From contig RQSC01001252.1 in the NCBI GenBank assembly GCA_013416795.1, positions 23,775 to 87,774 of the forward strand: a stretch of DNA of 64,000 nt, written 5' to 3'. This stretch comes from Prasinococcaceae sp. CCMP 1430. Lineage: Eukaryota; Prasinodermophyta; Palmophyllophyceae; Prasinococcales; Prasinococcaceae. Under the pieces are notes generated by a model, which ran no database searches, was not told the origin of the DNA, and saw nothing but the letters and a program-made list of their open reading frames with translations. The translations under genes were made by a program, and so were the position numbers. Below are positions 10,080-18,688 of this stretch, piece by piece. How positions within the stretch are numbered: position 1 is the first letter of the stretch; each line of letters begins with the position of its first letter.

Positions 10080-10813
10080 GGACACGCTCGCCGGCGTGCG
10101 GGACCGCGTTGCGCAGATGTTCGGCCGCAAGGGTGCGACCGAGACCGAGCTCTCGGTGGACTCATTCTTGCAGATGGTGAATCAGCAGCGCTCGCAGCAC
10201 GAGGCGAGGCTCGACGACTCGCAGAGGCAGCAGCTTGAGTTCTCGCACGCGGCTGCTGATAAGGTCTTCGGATCGCTCTCGAAGGTGAGGAGGGCGGACG
10301 TGGCTGCGCCGTTGCCGCCTGATGCTCTCTATCTTACGCGCGCGCGCGCACTCCTGCTGACGCGAGGATGCTTACCGCGCCCCGACGATTGGTTAACTTG
10401 CTGACCCACCCCCGCAGGAGGAGCGCAAGCAGCTCGAGTCGCTCCCGGAGGACGCCGACGCGTACCGCACACTACCGCAGCCGCTTATCAAGAGGCTGCG
10501 CCAGTCGGTGCCTGAGGGCGGGGTGGGCGCGCGCATGGTCGAATTTCAGCTCGGCCACTACATGTACTTCAAGGCGGCAATGTCAGTGGCCGCCAGGTGG
10601 CGCGACGCGGGCAACAAGGAGCCACCGAGCGCCGAGTACATCGGAATGCACATCGGCGCGCCACCCGNCCGCCCGCGCCGTCCGCGCGGGCGTGAGCCCG
10701 CGGGGCGCGCGCGTGCGAGCGGTAATTGGAAGTGTGGCTCCTCTCGAGGGGGTAGGGTGCCCAGGGGTCGGTGCAGGGGCAGAGGCGTCTGCCGACGAGC
10801 AAAGAGCGGGTGA
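10078..10813 (+). CDS. Uncharacterised two-exon gene, 3' end unclear
   Basis: Exon 1 (10078-10284) encodes MDTLAGVRDRVAQMFGR followed by a helical, Gln-rich segment. A 133-bp intron (GTGAGG..CCCGCAG) joins in phase 0 to exon 2 at 10418, which begins EERKQLESLPEDADAYRTLP and reads through RMVEFQLGHYMYFKAAMSVAARW. An ambiguous base (N) at 10667 follows. Beyond it the frame becomes low-complexity Arg/Gly until a stop at 10811-10813, so the true C-terminus may be lost. I do not recognise the family. The soluble helical character and exon structure support a real gene. Its ATG overlaps that of the divergent acetyltransferase. Confidence 0.6.
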
Positions 10814-10879
10814 GGTGTGGGCAGAGCGGGAGCGGGGCGCCGGGACGCGTCAGGGCGGCGTCTCGCGCGGCCGGCGTGC

Positions 10880-12283
10880 ATGGGCACGCGGCTGCGCTGC
10901 GCCACGGCGCGCGCGGCTCTGGCCGCCGCGCGGCTCGGTGCACAGACCGCGGATGCCGCCGCGGACGCGGCCGCAAGGAGGGGGGGATTGGCCACGGCGC
11001 CCAAGCTCGCAGGCTGGTGCGCGCGCGCGCAGAGGTCCTTTTCGGCGTCGGCGCGCCCGTCGGCAGCGCTCCTCGCGGCGTCACCGTCGCTCAAGGACGC
11101 GCACAGCACCGACGTGGTGGAGGACATATACAGGTGCTCCTTCCAGCGGCAGACGGGCGTGTCGCTCAAGTACATGATGAACTTCGGCAAGAACCCCACC
11201 ACGGAAAATCTGGTCGTCAGCGCGCAATTCCTGCAGAACGAGCTGCCCGTCCGACTCGCGCACCGCGTCACCGAGCTCGAGAATTTGCCGATGGGCCTCT
11301 CGGACAAGGCGCCGATCATCAAGGTGCGCGACTGGTACGTCGAGTCGTTCCGGGAGCTGCGCGCGATGGCGCCGGTGCGGACGGCCGCAGACGAGGCGGC
11401 GTTCTCTCAAGACATCGAGCGCATCCTCCAGCGCCACGCAAATGTCGTGCCAATGGTCGCGCTCGGCGTGGCCGAGCTCAAGGAGGAGCTCATGGCGGGC
11501 AGCAGCCGCATACCAGCGGCGACCAAGTTCTCCTCGGACAGCTGGTCCAACCTGCCCGAGATACACATGTTCCTGGATGGCTTCTACATGAGCCGCATAG
11601 GACTGCGCATGCTCATCGGGCAGCATGTCGCGCTGCACAAGGCGCACGTCACCTCGGCGAGCGCGCCGAGCAACTTCACCCGAGGGGAGGACGACTGGGT
11701 GGGGCTCATCTGCACCAAGGTCAATCCCGTGGCCGTCGCAGAGGAGGCCATCGAGGACGCGCGCGCCGTCTGCCTCCGACACTATGGCTGCGCACCCGAG
11801 GTGCAGGTGTTCGCCGACAGCGACCTGCGCCTCCCGTACGTGCCGGGGCATCTCCACCAGTGCCTGTTCGAGCTCATCAAGAATTCTTTGCGAGCTGTCA
11901 CTGACAGGTACATGGACGCGGACGAGGACCCTCCGCCGGTGAGGTTGGTGGTGGCCGACGGTGACGAGGACGTCACGTTCAAGGTCTCGGATGAGGGTGG
12001 CGGCATCGCGCGCAGTGACATAGGACGCATCTGGACCTACCTCTACACGACGGCAGACACGGCTGCCTTGGCCATGCTCGCTGAGGACGCCGAGGCGGGC
12101 CAGAGTGGTGCCGTCGTGCAGCGCTCACCGGTGCTCGCCGGGTACGGCTACGGCCTGCCGCTGTCCAGGCTGTACGCGCGGTACTTCGGGGGCGACCTGC
12201 AGGTCATATCGATGGAGGGCTACGGCACCGACGCGTACCTCCACGTGCATCGCCTCGGCGAGGCGCCCGAGCCGCTGCCGTGA
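10880..12283 (+). CDS. Mitochondrial pyruvate/branched-chain 2-oxoacid dehydrogenase kinase
   Basis: Intronless; the second ATG at 10880 gives an Arg/Ala-rich mitochondrial presequence (MGTRLRCATARAALAAARLG). The BCDHK N-terminal helical domain follows (SLKYMMNFGKNPTTENLV, AQFLQNELPVRLAHRV). The GHKL ATPase domain shows an N box ELIKNSLRA (about residue 330), G1 DEGGGI, and G2 GYGYGLPLSRLYARYFGGDL. These kinases phosphorylate the E1-alpha subunit and switch off the pyruvate (PDK) or branched-chain (BCKDK) dehydrogenase complex. Length (467 residues) fits either; sequence alone does not let me choose. It lies directly downstream of the uncharacterised two-exon gene, same strand, and converges with the HVA22 gene. 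Confidence 0.93.
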   Translation: MGTRLRCATARAALAAARLGAQTADAAADAAARRGGLATAPKLAGWCARAQRSFSASARPSAALLAASPSLKDAHSTDVVEDIYRCSFQRQTGVSLKYMMNFGKNPTTENLVVSAQFLQNELPVRLAHRVTELENLPMGLSDKAPIIKVRDWYVESFRELRAMAPVRTAADEAAFSQDIERILQRHANVVPMVALGVAELKEELMAGSSRIPAATKFSSDSWSNLPEIHMFLDGFYMSRIGLRMLIGQHVALHKAHVTSASAPSNFTRGEDDWVGLICTKVNPVAVAEEAIEDARAVCLRHYGCAPEVQVFADSDLRLPYVPGHLHQCLFELIKNSLRAVTDRYMDADEDPPPVRLVVADGDEDVTFKVSDEGGGIARSDIGRIWTYLYTTADTAALAMLAEDAEAGQSGAVVQRSPVLAGYGYGLPLSRLYARYFGGDLQVISMEGYGTDAYLHVHRLGEAPEPLP

Positions 12284-12360
12284 GCGGTGGGACCAGCGGC
12301 GCTCGCGCGCACGTGCGGCAGGTCCGTGCGCATCGGCCCCGCCCTGCTTCTCTCCCTGTC

Positions 12361-12373
12361 TGTACATTAAATT
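12361..12373 (+). terminator. Candidate 3'-end signal TGTACATTAAATT
   Basis: AT-rich TGTACATTAAATT, 78 bases after the kinase stop codon, in the convergent interval with the HVA22 gene. Related TGTACAATT strings occur at two other gene ends (25606, 47175). It is proposed as a cleavage/polyadenylation element by position only. Confidence 0.35.
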
Positions 12374-12484
12374 CATGTCGGCCATCGACGGGCGGGCGGG
12401 CGCGCCCTGCCTCCTGCGCGCGCCCTGCCTGCTGCGCGCGCCGCGCCGCACGCGGCCCCTATTATCAAATATCAGTCGCTCACT

Positions 12485-13027
12485 CTACTCTTCCTTCTTG
12501 GGAGTGACGAGTGCCGCGGCGGCGGCCTCGTGCGCGTTGCGTGGCGCGCCTGTCACGGTGAAGGCGGGCTTCTGCTCCGTCTGCGCCTGGCCGCCGTTGG
12601 CAGCGATTTGTGCGACGGCCTGCACGAGCATCTGCTGTGTGAAGGAGGAACCGCGCTGCCAGGAGGAGTAGAGCGCGTCGCCGGCGCGCGCCTGCGCCTC
12701 GCTCAGCGCCCTGTCGATGTTTTCCTCGTGTGCGGCGATGCGCGGCGCCAGCATCGACTCGTACACGAACGCGGCTCCCCTCGTGCGAGGGTGCCACAGG
12801 TAGACCACGAACGCGATCTTCGCCTCGTAGTAAAGCGGCGCCCACGACACGAACGCGTCCGCAAGGAGCTCGACCGCGGCCAGCGCGGCCATGCACATCC
12901 AGTACGTGCACCAGTCGGCGACGGCCACCTCGTCGCGCTTCGGCTTCTTCAGCTGCTTGAAGCACAGGTAGCCGGGGTACACATAGCCGGCGAGGACGAG
13001 GAGCACCCTCGCGGGGTAGGCGAACAT
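12485..13027 (-). CDS. HVA22/REEP/DP1-family ER membrane protein
   Basis: Single exon, 180 residues, ATG confirmed. The TB2/DP1/HVA22 domain spans about residues 8-100: ARVLLVLAGYVYPGYLCFKQLKK, DWCTYWMCMAALAAVELLADAFVSW and PLYYEAKIAFVVYLWHPRTRGAAFVYE. The order of hydrophobic hairpins and the YYEAK..LWHP motif are diagnostic. The C-terminal third is helical and hydrophilic, ending KKEE. These proteins wedge into tubular ER membrane and shape it; plant HVA22 is stress-induced. A promoter motif copy (CATCAAAACGCATTCGG) lies about 200 bases upstream. Confidence 0.93.
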   Translation of the reverse strand: MFAYPARVLLVLAGYVYPGYLCFKQLKKPKRDEVAVADWCTYWMCMAALAAVELLADAFVSWAPLYYEAKIAFVVYLWHPRTRGAAFVYESMLAPRIAAHEENIDRALSEAQARAGDALYSSWQRGSSFTQQMLVQAVAQIAANGGQAQTEQKPAFTVTGAPRNAHEAAAAALVTPKKEE

Positions 13028-13229
13028 CTCTGCGCGCGTCCCCTCGTCCCCCGTGCCCGCCCGCGAGAGAGCCGCGCGCGGCGAGTGGCGCCCGCGCCCG
13101 GCCGCAAGGGAGGAGGGGGGGGGGGAGCGTGGCGTGGGTGGCGCGCAGAAGCGCGCGCACGGCCGCGCGCGAGGCCGCGCGCGCGCGCGCGCCCCTGCGG
13201 CGCGCGCGCTCTTTGCGCGGGCGCCCGCC

Positions 13230-13246
13230 CATCAAAACGCATTCGG
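13230..13246 (+). promoter_or_regulatory. Promoter-side motif CATCAAAACGCATTCGG
   Basis: One of seven variants of the CATCARAAYGCAT motif in the window, located about 200 bases upstream of the HVA22 start codon. Confidence 0.5.
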
Positions 13247-13514
13247 CCCTTTTCGCGCGCGCACCGACGGAGTTCGAAACTCCGACGCGCGCCCGCAGGC
13301 CGCGCAGGCTGCGATGTGCCCACGGGCGAGTACATGTTGGGATGCGCATATGCTACCACTACGCCGATATCGCATCGGGTGGGCGGCGGGCGCAGGGAGG
13401 GAGCGCGCCGGGGCGAGCGGCAACGCGCGGCCGTCGAGGGGCTCTGTATGATACAATCGTGTACACTCGGCGCGGCGCGCGGCGCCGGCGCGGTCCTCGC
13501 GGGTGCCCTCGGCC

Positions 13515-14110
13515 TCAGCGCACCACGAGGTCGCTGTCGCTGTCGCTGTCGCTCGCCCGCAGCTGCCGGAGCTGCTGCTGCTGCGCTCGCGCCCTCCCCA
13601 TATGCCTCTGCCGCTGCTGCGTTCGGGCGCCGCCGCCGGCGCCCCCGCCATCCCCTGCCGCGGCGCCCACGCCGCTGGCGGCGCGCGCGCCCTCCCTCGC
13701 CGCCTCGATTGCCACCGCGCTCCTGCGCACCGCGAGAGACACGTCGGGCACCGTCACGGTGCTGCGGCCCGCGTGGCGCGCGAAGCTCTTGACGTCGCGG
13801 CTCAAAGAGTCGGCGAACTGGCACGTCAGCGCCGCCACCGGCGACAGCGTCTGGAAGGATCACGAGCGCCATCGTCGCCGCGCATCCGCGCCGCGCGGGT
13901 CAGCCGCGACAACGAAGCGAGCGCTCGGGCGCGCGCGAGCACAAAGGCGAGCACGCGCCGCGCACTGCGGCGGCGCACCTTCGCGTCGTCCACTCCCACC
14001 CTTCCCGCATTCACCTCGGCCCGCTCCGCCGCGCGTGCGTAGCGGAGCGCGCACGCAGCCAGACGCTCCAGGTCTCCTCGTTGGCGCGCACGCGGCGCCG
14101 AATCCACGCA
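13515..14110 (-). CDS. CENPS: CENP-S/MHF1 histone-fold protein (5' end unresolved)
   Basis: The main exon (13515-13850) encodes TLSPVAALTCQFADSLSRDVKSFARHAGRSTVTVPDVSLAVRRS. This aligns with the second half of the CENP-S histone fold (FAKDLE.FARHAKRTT...DVKLLARRS). An upstream exon ending at 14015 encodes DLERLAACALRYARAAERAE, the expected first helix; a GTGAAT donor and a CTTCCAG acceptor join them in phase 0. CENP-S pairs with CENP-X in the MHF complex, working with FANCM in DNA repair and at the kinetochore. The C-terminus is a Gln/Arg tail with a DSDSDSD run. No ATG was found in the upstream exon frame, so the start and exact 5' limit are approximate. Confidence 0.75.
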
Positions 14111-14370
14111 TAGCGACACGCGCGAGTTGAACTCAGCATAGAGCGCTAGCTTGGTGGGCTGCTCGCCGCGCCGGGTGTGGCGCGCCCCCTAGTAGACACA
14201 CAACAGACGCCACCAACAGCCTACAGGGCGCATTCGCTCGTGGCCTTTTTCGGGGCCGGTGTAGCGCGCTGCCCCGCGTGCCGTTGCCACTTCGCTTCCT
14301 CCCCCCCCCCCTCCCCCATCCCCAGGGGGCGCGCGCGGCTCTCAGCCCCCCTTCCCCCCGTGGGCTGAAT

Positions 14371-15657
14371 ATGTCGATGTTCTCGTCGCTGCCGCTCGTC
14401 GGCTGCGACGGCCGCCCGGTCGATGCAGCGCGCCTCGAGGGCAAGGCCGTCCTGCTGTACTTCTCCGCGTCGTGGTGCGGGCCGTGCAAGCGCTTCACCC
14501 CGGCGCTTCGCGTGTGGTACGACGCGCTCGTTGCTGAGGGCGAGCCCCTGGAAATCGTCTTTGTCTCCAGGGACAAGAACCCCGAGGAGGCGCAGGCATA
14601 CATGAAGGACCACATGGGGCCGTGGTGCGCGCTGGACTACGGCGCGCCTGCCGGCGACGAGCTCGCCAGGCTGTTCGGCATCAGAGGCATCCCACAGGCC
14701 GTCGTCGTCGACTCGCTCATGCAGCCGCAGTTCTCGGCGGATGTGGGCGAGGCCATCAGCGAGATGTTCAAGCAGCCCACGGAGGAAGCGCAGGTGAGGG
14801 TGGCGCGCAAGAGCTTCGCAGGCATGAAGAAGATGTGCGGCCTTGGTGGAGAGGGCACAGAGGCTGCCGAGGGTGCCACTGGCGGCAGCGCGGCGACAGC
14901 CGGCGGCAGCGGGGGCGCGTCGGGGGGGGTGAGTGGCAGCAGTTCTGCTGCCGCGGCCGCTGCGTGCCCCGGCGCGCTGCGGGCGGCCTTGCGGGCGTGC
15001 CGTTCATCACTCCCGCCACAGGCGTGCTCTACGTTGCGCGCGATTGGCATCAACGCCGCGAAGGACGACGCGAAGTACCGCATCCTGAAGTCGGCCAACA
15101 AGGCCATTGCTGAGCGCGTGCTGGCGCACGCGCCCGCCGTCGAAGCGCTCAAGGCCATGGGCTGGGCTGAGGCGGACGGTATGTGGTCGCTACCGCAGAG
15201 CGCGGTGGTCAACCAGGGAACGCTCGCGGCCTTCGACGAACTTGTTGCGAGGCCCCTCGTCTTTGGCGGCGCGCGGCCATCGAGGGCGCACCCGCGGCAG
15301 CAGGCGCGGGCAACGAGGGCGGACGCCGGCGCGGGTGCGGCTCTGCCTCCGCCGCAGCAGATTCAAGCGGCACAGCTGCAAGCGGCAATGCAGGCAGCGA
15401 TGGCGAACGTTTTCGGCGCGGGGCAGCCGCAGGCACATGGCGTTGGAGCTGCAGCGACCACACCAGCTCCTGTCCCTGCCGCCACTCCTGCGCCCGCGAC
15501 AACGGCGCTCGCCGGGGAGGACGATGCGGCGATGGCAGCAAGGCTCCAGGCAGAGGCAGATGCTGCTGATGCGGCGCTCGCTGCGAGACTGCAAGCCGAA
15601 GAAGACGCTGCTGCCGACGCCGAGGCCACCCCTGGCGACGGCGACGCAATGCAGTGA
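14371..15657 (+). CDS. Thioredoxin-like (nucleoredoxin type) protein fused to a PUB domain
   Basis: Intronless, 428 residues from ATG 14371. Residues 1-140 are a nucleoredoxin/tryparedoxin-type thioredoxin fold with the active site WCGPC (35-39), FVSRDKNPEEAQAYM and the cis-Pro loop GIRGIPQAVVVD. After a Gly/Ser/Ala linker, residues about 205-285 form a PUB domain: CRSSLPPQACSTLRAIGINAAKDDAKYRILKSANKAI then VEALKAMGW. PUB domains bind the C-terminus of p97/CDC48. The tail has two copies of AARLQAE(A/E)DA, resembling ubiquitin-interacting helices. This suggests a redox factor tethered to the p97/ubiquitin system, perhaps like PNGase partners. Both domain calls are solid; the joint role is inference. 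Confidence 0.85.
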   Translation: MSMFSSLPLVGCDGRPVDAARLEGKAVLLYFSASWCGPCKRFTPALRVWYDALVAEGEPLEIVFVSRDKNPEEAQAYMKDHMGPWCALDYGAPAGDELARLFGIRGIPQAVVVDSLMQPQFSADVGEAISEMFKQPTEEAQVRVARKSFAGMKKMCGLGGEGTEAAEGATGGSAATAGGSGGASGGVSGSSSAAAAAACPGALRAALRACRSSLPPQACSTLRAIGINAAKDDAKYRILKSANKAIAERVLAHAPAVEALKAMGWAEADGMWSLPQSAVVNQGTLAAFDELVARPLVFGGARPSRAHPRQQARATRADAGAGAALPPPQQIQAAQLQAAMQAAMANVFGAGQPQAHGVGAAATTPAPVPAATPAPATTALAGEDDAAMAARLQAEADAADAALAARLQAEEDAAADAEATPGDGDAMQ

Positions 15658-15816
15658 GGTAGGGCACCAGGATGCGTCTATGCGCGGGGCAGGGGCGCAC
15701 CGCTGCGGCGCAAGGAACGCACTCTTCCTGCACAAAACGATGTCTGAAATTAATGCGGAGCTGCATCGACCTCACTTTGGGCGCTCACGCGTGCCACGGC
15801 GCGCGCCCCAGCGCGC

Positions 15817-17025
15817 TTATTTGCCGTCCGGACCCGAGCGTGGCGCCTTCTTGCGCCAGCGGCTGCGGCGGCGCTTGCGGTCCACGTCGGCGGCGTCGGG
15901 ACTCTGCGTGGATTCTTGCTCCCCGTCCACCGCGCCACCGCCATTCACCTGCGCCGCCGACCCCCTGGCGCCGCCCTGCGTGCCCCTGCCCCTCAGCGTC
16001 CTCCTGAACCGCCTCGACGGCCTGTTCTGGCGCACCACCACGTTGGTCGACCCACCTGCTCCTGGAACCCACTCGAGGTACTGGCCATCAGCAAAGAACG
16101 CCTCGATGAGCCCCGTCATGAGCACCTTCATGAGGAACCAGGAGACTTCGTGCTCCCACGGCCTGCGCACGATGTCGCCGAGTGGCACCCACTCCAGCGC
16201 CGATATCTCGCCGTCGCTTTCGTTGCTTGCCACGCGCTCCATGAAGCGCGTGGGCAGGTCGCGCGTGGCCGGCATGTGGTGCAAGAAGACTGCGTACTTG
16301 CCAGCTGGGAACCACAGCACCGGGCCGCGCACGCGTCGCTGCCTGCCGCCGAAGAGCAAGCGCCCGGTCTCCTCCGCAACCTCGCGCGCCGCTGTGTGGC
16401 GCGGCCCAAGATCGCGGGGCTCCCTCTTGCCGCCGAGGATGAGCAGCGCGTTGCCCTCGCCGAGCTTCGAGTTCAGCTTTTTCTGCTTGCCCTGCCGCCC
16501 GAAGAGGAGCAGCACGTCGACCACGTTGCCATCGTCGTCGGTTATCACATGGTATGGCATCACGCCGGCGGCAGCCCACGCGCGCTGGTGCTGTGGGCGA
16601 AGGCGTGGCTCCAGGTACGCGCCCAGTCGACCGGCCTTGCGCATCATGGCCTTGTACTCGGCGCGGCGGGCCTCGTGGGGCTGCAGCACGTCGCCATCTT
16701 CCACCTCCTCGCTGACGGCGCCGTCGATCGCGTCGCTGGCAGCAGCGCCCGCAGGCGTGCCCGCGGCTGAGCCCTGAGGGAGCGTGGAGGCGTCCGATCC
16801 GCCGCCGCCCTCCGCGCCCTTGGCGCCCTCGCTGCTCGCCTGCGCTTTGCGCTGCTGCTGCCCGTGCCCCTGCCTGCCGCGCTGCTGCCGGGACACCTGG
16901 TCGCGGCGCTGCTCTTCGGGCGCGTCCTCTTCGGTGCGGTCGTCGCCGCCGCCGTCGGGCGCACCGACGTCGGCCCCGCCGCCGAGTACAACTGCGCGCG
17001 TGCCGAATTGGGCGGGCGCCCCGTG
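15817..17025 (-). CDS. Nudix hydrolase domain, probably the 3' exon of a CWC16-Nudix gene
   Basis: Open from 17025 to a TAA at 15817. The N-terminal 130 residues are acidic/Gln-rich. The Nudix fold then runs from VMPYHVITDDDGNVVDVLLLFGR to LEWVPLGDIVRR. Its Nudix box LLILGGKREPRDLGPRH..AREVAEETG keeps REVAEETG, but the Glu expected eight residues upstream of that Arg is Leu. The C-terminus is basic (KRRRRSRWRKKAPRS), possibly nuclear. The frame is joined in phase 0 to the upstream CWC16 ORF across a 94-bp GT-AG intron (17026-17119). An independent start at the internal Met-Met (MMRKAGRLGAYL) would give a stand-alone Nudix protein instead. Substrate unknown. Confidence 0.72.
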   Translation of the reverse strand, partial: HGAPAQFGTRAVVLGGGADVGAPDGGGDDRTEEDAPEEQRRDQVSRQQRGRQGHGQQQRKAQASSEGAKGAEGGGGSDASTLPQGSAAGTPAGAAASDAIDGAVSEEVEDGDVLQPHEARRAEYKAMMRKAGRLGAYLEPRLRPQHQRAWAAAGVMPYHVITDDDGNVVDVLLLFGRQGKQKKLNSKLGEGNALLILGGKREPRDLGPRHTAAREVAEETGRLLFGGRQRRVRGPVLWFPAGKYAVFLHHMPATRDLPTRFMERVASNESDGEISALEWVPLGDIVRRPWEHEVSWFLMKVLMTGLIEAFFADGQYLEWVPGAGGSTNVVVRQNRPSRRFRRTLRGRGTQGGARGSAAQVNGGGAVDGEQESTQSPDAADVDRKRRRSRWRKKAPRSGPDGK

Positions 17026-17039
17026 CTGGTCAGCACCCG

Positions 17040-17100
17040 TGCGAGAGGGAAAGAGAGGCAGGGAGGGAGGGAGGCAGGCAGGGAGGGAGGGAGGGAGGGA
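17040..17100 (+). repeat. GGGA-type repeat inside the CWC16-Nudix intron
   Basis: Imperfect (GGGA)n/(GGCA)n array filling most of the 94-bp intron at 17026-17119. On the transcript strand it is a CCCT-rich polypyrimidine tract. Confidence 0.8.
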
Positions 17101-17119
17101 GCCGCGGAGCACCACGCAC

Positions 17120-17615
17120 CTCATCCATCCTTTTGGTCGCCGCCTTGGCGATGCGCTCATCCTCCTGGGCGCGCTCCAGGGTGGCCATGGCGTCGCCCCC
17201 GGTCGTCCGCTCCCCTTCTCGCCTCCCTTGGCGCAGCTGGGCGCGCTCGCGCTCGGCGCGCTCGGCGGCCCTCTCGTCCGTCCCCGCCCAGTAGTCGCCC
17301 TCCTCGGCGCGCACCGGCGCGTTGCGCCGCGTGTGCCGGAAGCGCCCGCCGGAGACGAAGACGAAGCCCGCGCTCTGCGGGTCGGTGCGCACCACGAAGG
17401 TGGCCCCGCAGCAGGTCGCTTTCATGGTGAACTGCCAAATGGGCGAGGAGAGGTACGCGCCCGCCCGCTCCTTGCGCGCGTTGAAGCGCACGCCGCGCCC
17501 GCACGCCGCGCCGCAGGCGGCGCACGCGGCGTCCTCGGGCATCTCGAAGCGCACGGTGCCCCCGCCCTTGGCCTTGCCGCCGGCGCCGTCGCCCGCCCGC
17601 CGCTGGCGCCGCCGC
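17120..17615 (-). CDS. CWC16/YJU2/CCDC130-family splicing factor (5' exon missing)
   Basis: The visible exon encodes TVRFEMPEDAACAACGAACGRGVRFNARKERAGAYL, then SSPIWQFTMKATCCGATFVVRTDPQSAGFVFVSGG. This is the zinc-binding core of the CWC16 family (RFE.P....C..C...I..GVRYNA.KK..G.Y...PI..F.M.C..C...-.TDP...DYV...G); the second Cys pair is CC, slightly contracted. The family (yeast Yju2, human CCDC94 and CCDC130) acts in the Prp19-associated stage of pre-mRNA splicing. The expected N-terminal exon with the YYPPD motif was not found. An N at 17616 and a long CA/CG microsatellite sit exactly at the 5' edge. The exon ends KRMDE and a GTGCGT donor follows. Confidence 0.85.
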
Positions 17616-17616
17616 N

Positions 17617-17674
17617 CACACACACGCGCACGCACACACACGCACACACACACACGCACACGCACACACGCACG

Positions 17675-17733
<59 letters not shown>

Positions 17734-17800
17734 GCACGCACGCACGCACGCACACACACGCGCGCACACACACACACGCGCGCGCGAGCGCGCACATGCT
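17617..17800 (+). repeat. CA/CG alternating purine-pyrimidine microsatellite
   Basis: About 180 bases of nearly unbroken alternating CA and CG dinucleotides with a core (CA)n of about 50 bases (17677-17729), starting next to an ambiguous base at 17616. Such sequence favours Z-DNA and is prone to assembly and sequencing error. Confidence 0.95.
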
Positions 17801-18051
17801 CGCGCGCGCGAGAATTTTTTTTGCCAAGAAGGCGAACGGACTCGCTCGCTCGGCGAACGAGGGCGCGCGCGGGCGCGCACGCGCGCGCGCCCCCAATGTT
17901 TTCCCAGTCCCGCGCGGCGAGCGCGCGCGCGGCACGCGCGCGCGCGCGCGCCTCGGATCCTGCGGATCGATCCGCACCCGTCGAGCAAAGCGCGATCTGC
18001 CCCGCCTTCGTCGTAGGGTTTGCAACCAGCGGTGCGATGCATGCGACGAAC

Positions 18052-18205
18052 GTACATGTACATGTACATGTACTGCACGTCCTGTACGACGGCGTGAAGG
18101 GCGCACTGCAGGCGCACCTCGGTCGGACCTCCCCCGAAGACGAACCCTAAATATTTCTACGTACTGTACAGTACATAACCCAAACCTCACAATGAGTTTT
18201 TTTTT
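18052..18205 (+). promoter_or_regulatory. Divergent promoter with GTACAT repeats, palindrome, telo-box and T9 tract
   Basis: Between the CWC16 gene (minus) and VPS50 (plus). In order: (GTACAT)3GTAC at about 18052-18073, AACCCTAA at 18143-18150, the perfect palindrome TACTGTACAGTA at 18162-18173, and nine T at 18197-18205. GTAC is the core of copper/hypoxia response elements in Chlamydomonas, but no such function is shown here. Confidence 0.45.
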
Positions 18206-18688
18206 CCCCAGTGATTTTTGTGGGTGGGTGGGTGCTGCGGGGGGTGCCGGCACAACGCGCCCAGCCGCCCCTCCCTCCCCCCCCCCCTCGGCCGTCCCTG
18301 GCCTTCGTCGGGGAGCTGCGCTGGAGATCGCTGCAGCTCGAGGAGGGGGAGGGGGAGGAGGAGCGCGGCCGGGCAGGCGCGGGCGCGGGCGCGCCCGTCG
18401 CGCCCGTCGACCCACACGTCGAGCACGCCGTCCATGCGGATGGAGGCTGCCCGCAGTGCCGCCGGACTGCCGGGAGCGCGGGCTGCGTGGCGCAGTGCAC
18501 GCACGCGCAGACAGCACGCACCGCGCGGCACCTCTGCCGCCGCGCAGAGCGGAGGTCAGATTTATCCCGGCGTCGATCCGAGCAGACGCGGCCAGGCAGC
18601 GCGCGCCCCACAGCCCACGCCCGCAAGCGCGCACCATGGCGCCCGTGGCCTCTGTGTTTGCGCGGGCTGCGCCGCCGCGGGCGGCGGG

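Noticed and set aside
18180-18205. Pol III-type T run suggesting a small RNA gene
   Set aside because: No A/B boxes or snRNA-type upstream element is visible; T runs in this window recur at promoters instead.
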